Origin: Alligator mississippiensis
Lineage: Eukaryota; Chordata; Crocodylia; Alligatoridae
Length of the DNA stretch: 64,000 nt
Direction: 5' to 3'
NCBI RefSeq assembly: GCF_030867095.1
Contig: NC_081826.1
Span: forward strand, 254,490,251-254,554,250
In this document: positions 58,601 through 64,000 of the stretch, piece after piece
Layout: each line of letters starts with the position of its first letter
Numbering within the stretch: position 1 is the stretch's first letter
Notes under the pieces: model-generated
Told to the model about the DNA's origin: nothing
Seen by the model: the letters and a program-made list of their open reading frames with translations, nothing else
Databases searched by the model: none
Translations under genes and position numbers: made by a program

Positions 58601-61149
58601 CTGTGAAGACATATGATAAAATTCCTGGGTTTTTAATTTCCTGTCAAACTATAAAACTCTCTTGACAAATAATACTCACATGGATCACCGAAGTATGCTG
58701 GCAACCTTTATTTCATCTGAATTAATATGTGTTAATATGTGTGACTATTTTAGACTAGGACTTATACAGGAAAAAAATTAATTCAACTTTTAACAGAACA
58801 GCAGTTATACCAAAATCTACTGTACAGTGACAAACTGCAAAATAACTATCTTGCATTCTATAGTGTCTTCAAAAGGTTATTTGAAAGCACTTTACAAATA
58901 TTAATGAATTAAGGTCTACTAAAACTACACTATTCAGTAGGCATGGGATTACCATTTGCAGACAGGTGAAAACAGCTACCAGATAAGTGAAGTGATCTGT
59001 ATTTCATACAGTACATTGGACATTTTCCTCTCCAGCCAAAATGTAGAGACTTCATTTATATTACTGTACAACTCATATAGCAAAAAGATGGAGCCCAGAA
59101 AATATAAGCCTGTGGCAAAGCTTTAGCTGCAGAACTCGTACCTTAAATTCCCAGCTCCACACTTGGCAGCAACTTCCCACTACTCTGGTGGAAAACCAAT
59201 GCATAAGCTGGTTTAGAAAGAGGAACTTAAAATAAGCCCCTTACCTCTGTAATTTTAGCTTCATAATCCTGAGAAAGCTGAATACAGACATCTTCAGCCC
59301 TTGACTGACAGGCTTTCGCCACTTTCTCTTTCCATTTTGCTTCAGTAAGGGACCGCCAGGCTGCCCACACCCTCTTCATCAAAGCTGTTTGGAATTGTCT
59401 CTCTGCCAGTCTATTTGCATATTCCTTGAATAGTGAATATTACCAAGTTATATAAATATTTCTTGACTATTTCATACTCTTTAAGGAGAGTATGTGCGAG
59501 TGTTTCACAACATCTTAGACTACAGTTTGTGCTCTCAGTTTGGCGATATTCAAACTAATGACATCATACACAGTCCTACAACTGCAGCAGCATATGCTTG
59601 GGCACATGAACAAGTTACCAGGAGGTAAACAAGGATATGTATTTACATTTAGCCACATACAGACATCCCATTTCTACCACGAGAATTTCCATTCTGTTTG
59701 TAAAAACCAGACATCTACAAATGTTCATGCTGTTTCTGCTGGACCAAAAATGGCAGGTCTAAGAGAAAAATAATCCAACTCCAACCAGTTAGAAGTTGCT
59801 TCTGGAAGAGTTTCTCCTGGGAAAATGAATTTTGTACACTTTCCCATGGCTTCACTCTCCCTAGTCTCCAGAAGTCCCTAAGCCACAGGGAAAGGTTGCT
59901 ATGCCTTCTAGAGATTGGAGTCACCCTGGTCTAGTGAAGGTGAGGGGAGCAGCTCCTCCTGCCCCTCTCAGAGTGGGAGGGGAGGGAAGGGGCAGCTGCC
60001 ATCTCCCCACTGTCAGCTCCTCAGGCACTGGGAGCCCTGAAGTGAGAAGTAGGTTTTGTCCCACTGCTCTGCCCACTCAGCTCCTGAGCAATGGGAAAAG
60101 CAGTGCAAGACCCCTGCCTGCTTCTCTCACTTGAGTCCCAGGTGCAAGAAGTGGGCAAGGGGCTTTGCCCAGCTGTTCCAGTGCTCCAGGAACAGGCAGA
60201 GGATTGGAGCAGCCCACGTTTTTCCCAGACTAGGATCACCCTGGTTTTGGGAAGGGTCAAGGAACAGGGGAAGAGTGGGCAGTTGCAAGTTGAGAGCTTG
60301 TACTGAGCTCTCCCCCAGAATCATTTCTAGCAGCAAAAATTTTTCCACCACTAAAAATGAATGCTTTTACATGGCCTTTGTAGGAACTTTGTTTATGCAT
60401 GCCTGACAGTGTGGATGTAAGGAAATTTGGGACCCTCTGAAAAGGGGAATTTCCAAAAGGCAGCAGCCAATACATTCTAAACGTTAGGTGTGAATGAGCT
60501 AAGAATGATTCAAATGTAGCAAAACTGCTCCAATTTAAACAATGCTTCATCCAGAACCCTGGATGAACAGTTTCAAAAGGGTTCCAAATGTACATGCCCA
60601 AACCCCAAACCATGTGGATATCTGTCTGGTTTTGTTTTTTAATACCTAGTTTTCTACATTTGGATGCTTACAAAAATGCACTGTTTTAAAGAAAATCTAA
60701 TTCTGTTTAAACACAACTGACGCTCAACATATATATTTTTAAATGGTAACAACAGATTCAGTGAGACTAAAATAAGCCGAAGAAAAGGCAGAATAACAGA
60801 GATGTTCAAACACAAGAGAGAAAGCGAGAGGGAGAATGAAAATGGGGAATCATTTTTATTTTTGTTTCAACTAAGCATTTCCAAGAGCAAATGCACTGCT
60901 TTCAAAATGCTTGAAAGCACCAATTCAATTTCTGTTATATGCATCAAAATATAAGAGTTGTCACTTCTTGTGATGGTAACAAAGAGTTGCAGTAACTCTG
61001 ACCCTTTTGAGTTCAGAGGTTTATCTAATATTTTATGCACATACCTGCTGTCTGGTCTCAACATGCTGAATCCGCCACAGTGTAAATTTTCTCATTAACT
61101 CTATCCTTTCCTTTTGCTTCTCTATTGCCTGAGTCAAGTTAGTAATTAC
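46547..61149 (-). CDS. POC5: POC5 centriolar protein, C-terminal coding exons (N-terminal exons outside window)
   Basis: Exons in transcript order are 61149-61045, 59424-59245, 57140-56978, optional 55910-55637, 53776 (or 53763)-53658, 49889-49776, 48790-48617 and 46696-46547, ending TAA. The frame gives 334 residues without the optional exon or 421 with it. POC5 binds centrins and is needed to build the distal half of human centrioles. Residues 1-95 hold two Trp-containing centrin-binding (Sfi1-like) repeats ([22 protein letters not shown]), followed by coiled coil ([15 protein letters not shown]) and the conserved [13 protein letters not shown]. Next comes a low-complexity Ser/Pro/Ala linker, then the conserved [20 protein letters not shown] and the C-terminal HSIKVVD. 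No exon for the preceding human segment was found in 61150-64000. Confidence 0.95.
46697..49775. other. POC5 introns near the 3' end
   Basis: 46697-48616 and 48791-49775 are unique DNA with short poly-A, poly-C and poly-G tracts (47400, 47445, 48441). No repeat family or gene was recognised. Confidence 0.6.
48617..48790 (-). CDS. POC5: POC5 exon, conserved C-terminal block
   Basis: This 174-base phase 0 exon encodes [20 protein letters not shown], then [20 protein letters not shown] and [18 protein letters not shown]. It is nearly identical to human POC5 except at CDFAS/PDLGQ. The ATG inside is not a start. The acceptor is gtttatag and the donor gtaagt. Confidence 0.97.
49776..49889 (-). CDS. 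POC5: POC5 exon, low-complexity linker
   Basis: This 114-base phase 0 exon encodes [20 protein letters not shown] and then [18 protein letters not shown]. It corresponds loosely to the human Ser/Ala/Val-rich linker (SSVHVPVSALGAGSAAT). The acceptor is attcacag and the donor CTG-gtaaca. Confidence 0.88.
50205..50440 (-). repeat. GC-rich dispersed repeat, family Q copy 2
   Basis: It is the reverse complement of 11078-11250, with shared gggccccacacaggctgatt and gcaactgcc phrases. Confidence 0.6.
50450..51360. mobile_element. GC-rich DNA transposon remnant with a 'tcatgag ... ggcaacactg' end
   Basis: The right end (catgagttttggcac, ggttggcaatactgtg) is a recognisable hAT-type terminus. A possible partner (aactctgactcatgatctcc) lies near 50450. 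The interior is GC-rich with an inverted repeat (ctggggcaaggcagcagggc near 50760 and 50825). The open frames here are not genes. Confidence 0.5.
51825..52215. repeat. Degenerate tandem repeat, units about 75-130 bp
   Basis: At least four units begin with (g)ggagagagacc and end near gggccagrgctgctg (at about 51838, 51917, 52042 and 52122). They diverge strongly and vary in length. The ORFs across them arise from the repeat. Confidence 0.65.
52257..52911. mobile_element. hAT transposon, 655 bp, with a perfect 8-bp duplication
   Basis: The ends aagggatgtaaaaggttaaa and the inverse of gatatttacatccct are flanked on both sides by gctcacag (52249-52256 and 52912-52919). It carries internal palindromes around taaccagttagcttactggtta. 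It contains the complete smaller hAT at 52628-52810, so it is the older insertion. Confidence 0.88.
52628..52810. mobile_element. Small hAT MITE nested in the 52.3-kb hAT
   Basis: The termini cagaggtgggcaaaatg and the inverse of aattgcctgcccctg flank a 183-bp element. The flanks ctgtagtg and ctgtagca match at 6 of 8 bases. It is an internally deleted relative of the element at 33305-34992. Confidence 0.82.
53067..53158. repeat. Foldback repeat (gttaacccttgatgg arms)
   Basis: Arms gttaacccttgatggga and ccatcaagggttaac enclose about 58 bases. Inner motifs (agtgctctaa, aaagtgctt) are also repeated. No gene overlaps it. Confidence 0.7.
53658..53776 (-). CDS. POC5: POC5 exon, Pro-rich linker, with two possible acceptors
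   Basis: The exon encodes [20 protein letters not shown] and then [19 protein letters not shown], comparable to human LDPSAPPMPLPVTSPLLPSPP. The acceptor at 53776 (ctaataatag) fits phase 1 and joins exon 57140-56978 directly in frame, giving an Asp at the junction. A second acceptor at 53763 (taagcag) fits phase 2, as needed after the 55.6-kb candidate exon. The donor is gtaagt. Confidence 0.9.
54635..54896. mobile_element. hAT MITE (TAGGGTTGG ends), 262 bp
   Basis: It starts tagggttggatatttgacca and ends ccaaccctag in reverse, flanked by gttttcag (54627-54634) and gtttttag (54897-54904), 7 of 8 identical. Subterminal caattgactg motifs occur on both arms. Confidence 0.85.
55637..55910 (-). 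CDS. POC5: Candidate extra or cassette POC5 exon (90 codons)
   Basis: An open frame encodes a Ser/Thr/Gln-rich segment ([20 protein letters not shown] at its start, [10 protein letters not shown] at its end). It is flanked by AG acceptors and a TTAG-gtaaaa donor, with phases 1 in and 2 out. That fits the preceding exon, but the next exon only if acceptor 53763 is used. Acceptors at 55922 and 55931 are also in phase. I recall no human counterpart, and the pyrimidine tract is weak. It may be a lineage-specific exon, a cassette or a chance ORF. Confidence 0.42.
56391..56645. mobile_element. MITE-like element, 255 bp
   Basis: The right end reads, in reverse, ttagggtatgtctgcattaa; the left end is aaggctagatctaccctacc. 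Multiple gctatgcc/gctctgcc motifs point to a palindromic non-autonomous DNA element. It lies in the POC5 intron. Confidence 0.55.
56978..57140 (-). CDS. POC5: POC5 exon, coiled coil and conserved [13 protein letters not shown] block
   Basis: This 163-base exon leaves in phase 1. It encodes [20 protein letters not shown], then [20 protein letters not shown] and [14 protein letters not shown]. The central block is nearly identical to human [21 protein letters not shown]. The donor is CACG-gttagt. Confidence 0.96.
57217..57583. mobile_element. Tigger/pogo-like MITE, 367 bp
   Basis: TIRs cagtaaaagctccgttaacc and the inverse of ggtgccagataacaaagctt-ttactg are flanked by TA on each side (57215-57216 and 57584-57585). 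An inner perfect palindrome (ccttacaagccggcatg and its inverse, about 57241-57288) sits beside the left TIR. It is non-coding. Confidence 0.82.
58392..58613. mobile_element. MITE-like element, 222 bp
   Basis: The left end gtatgtctacccagcacact and the inverse of the right end (catatgtcttcacagtacag) form imperfect TIRs followed by gcagt/gcagg on both sides. Confidence 0.6.
59245..59424 (-). CDS. POC5: POC5 exon, second centrin-binding repeat
   Basis: This 180-base phase 0 exon encodes 60 residues, including [20 protein letters not shown] and [20 protein letters not shown]. It aligns with human LLKKVWKVWRSVVQKQWKD and [20 protein letters not shown]. The acceptor is ctattcaag and the donor gtaagg. 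Confidence 0.96.
59915..60300. repeat. GC-rich duplicated block
   Basis: The phrase ttggagtcaccctggt followed by gaaggt (about 59925) recurs as taggatcaccctggtt and gaagggt (about 60230). This suggests a roughly 305-bp degenerate tandem duplication. ORFs here are compositional. Confidence 0.4.
61045..61149 (-). CDS. POC5: POC5 exon, centrin-binding repeat
   Basis: This 105-base phase 0 exon encodes [20 protein letters not shown] and then [15 protein letters not shown]. It matches human [30 protein letters not shown]. The Trp within a helical, charged context is the Sfi1-type centrin-contact residue. The acceptor is ttttgcag and the donor gtatgt. Confidence 0.96.
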
Positions 61150-64000
61150 CTGCAAAACATATACCGACACTATTTGGTCAGATGTTTTATTATTTTTGTA
61201 GAATGGATTAAAGTTTGTTGCATGCCTGAGTTATTTTAAATATATTTAACAGAAGCTTTGCACTACATCTTTTTCTTGTATGTCATGCAAAAGAATTTAA
61301 AGATCAAACAAGGAAAAGCTCATTCAACATAAACATTCAAAGACCCTGTTGCACTCAAGGAAATTTGCAGTGCAATTTTCATCAAAATGGCTAAATCAAA
61401 GTGGTCATTATCCTCCTACATCTGCAAGCTTCTGTACCACAGTAGCATTTAATTAAAAGGAAGCAGAGGCTCAGAAGAAGACGTAAACATTTACTTACAA
61501 AAACAGCACACTAAATCAGGAACAACTGTCATTTGTATTAAATGAGAGTCTGCCTGCATATGGCTCAGATTCCTACTAAGGTGTTCAGAAAAAGTTCCTG
61601 AACTTCAGAAAGGATATACAAACTGTCTATCCAAAAGATAATTGTCATGCTGAGAAGCTGCTAACAACTAAATATCAAACTTAGGACTCTTATCCTTTAT
61701 TTAAAAGATCTTATAATGTAGAGCATCTTGTGGAGTGTCTAATACAGACAAAAATTCTCCTCTCATGAGGCAACATGGTCTGCTAAATCAAGTATGATTT
61801 GAGGCCATGAAGTTTAGAGTTTTAGTTCTGGATCTACTACCAACTTGATAGGTAGGCTTGGGTAATTCACTCAGACTCCACCAACTTTCAGTGCTGGTGG
61901 TTCATAGATTCATCGATTGGTTACTGTAAATTCAATTGACCTGATTTTCAGACACAGTGAACATCCATAACTGAAATCAACAGGAGGACCAGAGATTCAG
62001 TAACTGAATATAAGACCTATGGATGTCACACATTGGGCATCCTAAACTAGTGAGCACCTCTGGAAGCTTTTTGTTTAGCCAGCTTCTACAGTGCACATAT
62101 TGGCCTCAGTTGCACCTCAGTAACCCTTCATCTAACTGAGGGTAGAATTTAGCTCAGTGCTTTCATTTCCTCAAAATTATATTTCCCCATAATTACAACT
62201 GGTACACTACACTGGCCTACCACATAGAAAGATTCTAAGGATTAGTACTTTAAAATACATTTATACTTTCAATGCATGAACTAACTATTAATCATCTGCT
62301 ATATGAATATGATCTATGCCATTAATATAAAAGTTGCTTTGTAATCAAAGCAGTTACCTAGTACATTGTGAAGAATTCTTAAATCTCAATAATACATGCT
62401 CTGCTGGTGATAATTTGCAGGCAATACTGTTTAAGAAACCTATATCAATAGGCAAAATTGAGCTCAGTTTAAAATGTTAAAAAATACTAAAACTAGCAAT
62501 AATAAAAGCCAATTTAAAATATGTCAAGTAAGACCAATTCTTTAGCTTTTTAAGAATCCATAGTACTGTATTACATGAAATCTACCTTGGATAAGCTACT
62601 CTGCTCACATGTCATAGCTAACTAACTTTTTTCAGTGTAAATGCTGACTTTATATTTACAAGTCAATTAAAAAGGAAAACCACCAAATAGCTTATTCATG
62701 TTTTATTTAACAGTGTGTGGAGTATCAACTTGATTTTCTTGATGGAAGTATTGTCATGGCCTGTAAAATGCACAAAGCCACATACTGCTTTTGTTATATA
62801 ACTAGATAGTGGATATGAACTTAAAAAAAAAAACAAACCACAAAAATTTAAAATGAACTTAAAATAAATTAATGAAACTACCTGAAGTCTAAGAGTTAAA
62901 TCTGATCGGGAAAGAGTGGAAGCAGTAGGCTTTCTAGAGATCAGTCTTGGTAGACCAATGTGGCTTGGAATTCATTCCATCAAATATGCACTACTATGAG
63001 GAAGACACTCTCACCTATAGTTAAGTCATAAAGTGGTTCTGCCATTCTAATGAAGCCTAGTGATAAGCAGAATTAGATGAAGAAATGTGTTTGATCTGGT
63101 AGTGGGGAGAGGCATTAATAATGAATCATAATTTCTGATGACACTATTACCAGATGTGTTATGCAAATATGATCTTGTCATGTAATTGTTCTTAATGGAA
63201 TCAAAAGCAGAGACTGAAATAATGATAGGCCTGAGTGTCCTGGGTAGGCAAACTGAATTGCACTGGCAAATACCAGATGTGTGCGCACGGCTATAGCAAC
63301 TGTTTGTTCATCATCAGTATAACTGGGGCATGTCTAATGAATGTAGGAGTGTGTACTTTCACTCTTCCTGCACATGCTCTTTCAGGATTATAGTTCCAAC
63401 AAATTTTTCAAAGTAATTAGATTCAAAATCTTAATTTATCCAAGTATTCTTAAGCACAGGTTTAAGATATTATCATGTAGAAGAAGATTATGTTGGGAGT
63501 ATGACTGAAGGAATTCCTTTTTTCCTACTTATTTTATATCTACCTGTATGCTAGTTAATTTCAGGACAGTTGGTATAGGTACTGCTAGAAAAATGTTACT
63601 CCTAAAAAGCATAGGCCTATTTCATTTTATAATTAGATTATGACCTTCCCCTCTCCCCCTCCAGAAGACCTTCTCTAAAAACTCTAAACAAGTGAGACTT
63701 CTTCCCACTTGGGAGATCCATCCAATCTGGACAGAATTTAAATAAGGCTTTTTAGAACAATATTGTTGTAAAGGATAATGTGATGGAGAATGACTTGTAA
63801 TTTATTAAATCCAGGAGAGTGCAGTTCTAATGAAAGAGAAGCTACAAATAAAAGACATGTACTTTTTTCCTTTAGTATTAGAAAATAAAGTTATGCAAGT
63901 GGTTTACTGAAAAGTAGTTGAATTCTATTATTTATAGATTTCTATCCTATGTAGCTTGTAATGTGTCATCTTTTCTGACTATATAATCTAACTTTATTGT

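Larger units (their letters stand above)
57584..64000. other. POC5 upstream introns within the window
   Basis: Apart from the MITE at 58.4 kb and the GC-rich block at 59.9 kb, these stretches are AT-rich. Donor-like sites on the - strand at 61495, 62583, 62881 and 63542 were read and none follows a POC5-like coding segment. No gene was seen in 61150-64000. Confidence 0.6.

Noticed and set aside
62881..62990. Open - strand segment ending at a good GT donor as a further POC5 exon
   Set aside because: Its translation (KPTASTLSRSDLTLRLQ) does not resemble POC5, and no matching acceptor with the right phase was found.

Overview
The window is vertebrate nuclear DNA and most likely comes from a crocodilian (alligator or crocodile lineage). 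Turtle is the main alternative. It has split genes with long introns and GT-AG junctions. It also has many CR1 LINEs, many hAT-type DNA transposons with 8-bp target duplications, a mariner, a Tigger-like element and one solo retroviral LTR. This CR1 plus hAT mix fits crocodilians better than birds or mammals. The species call is an inference and was not tested by search.

Two genes are present, converging tail to tail. On the + strand, 5172-44352 holds 14 exons of ANKDD1B, which encodes an ankyrin-repeat and death-domain protein. The visible reading frame is 495 residues and ends in the prenylation-type tail CVIS. The first exon or exons, with the start codon and promoter, were not found and probably lie upstream of the window. 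On the - strand, 61149-46547 holds the last seven (or eight) coding exons of POC5, the centrin-binding centriolar protein. Its N-terminal exons lie beyond base 64000. The same gene pair is adjacent on human chromosome 5q13 (from memory), which supports both calls.

Layout: 1-5171 upstream intron or intergenic DNA with CR1 tails and hairpins; 5172-8889 first two visible ANKDD1B exons; 8890-19370 a 10.5-kb intron with a mariner, two CR1s, a hAT and several MITEs; 19371-29075 seven ankyrin exons, with a second long CR1 in the opposite orientation; 29076-42724 introns rich in GC-rich DNA transposons; 42725-44352 the death-domain exons and stop; 45224-45799 a solo LTR in the short intergenic gap; 46547-61149 POC5, with a dense cluster of nested transposons at 50.2-53.2 kb; 61150-64000 POC5 intron with nothing recognised.

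The two proteins are not known to work together. Points worth following up: an ankyrin exon that human ANKDD1B appears to have lost; the conserved CaaX tail; inverted CR1 copies flanking an in-frame three-exon block, which could favour circular RNA; a candidate POC5 cassette exon whose frame fits only when linked to a second acceptor; a well-preserved solo LTR; and several transposon families defined here by TIRs and target duplications. No operons, CRISPR arrays, or tRNA or rRNA genes were seen.
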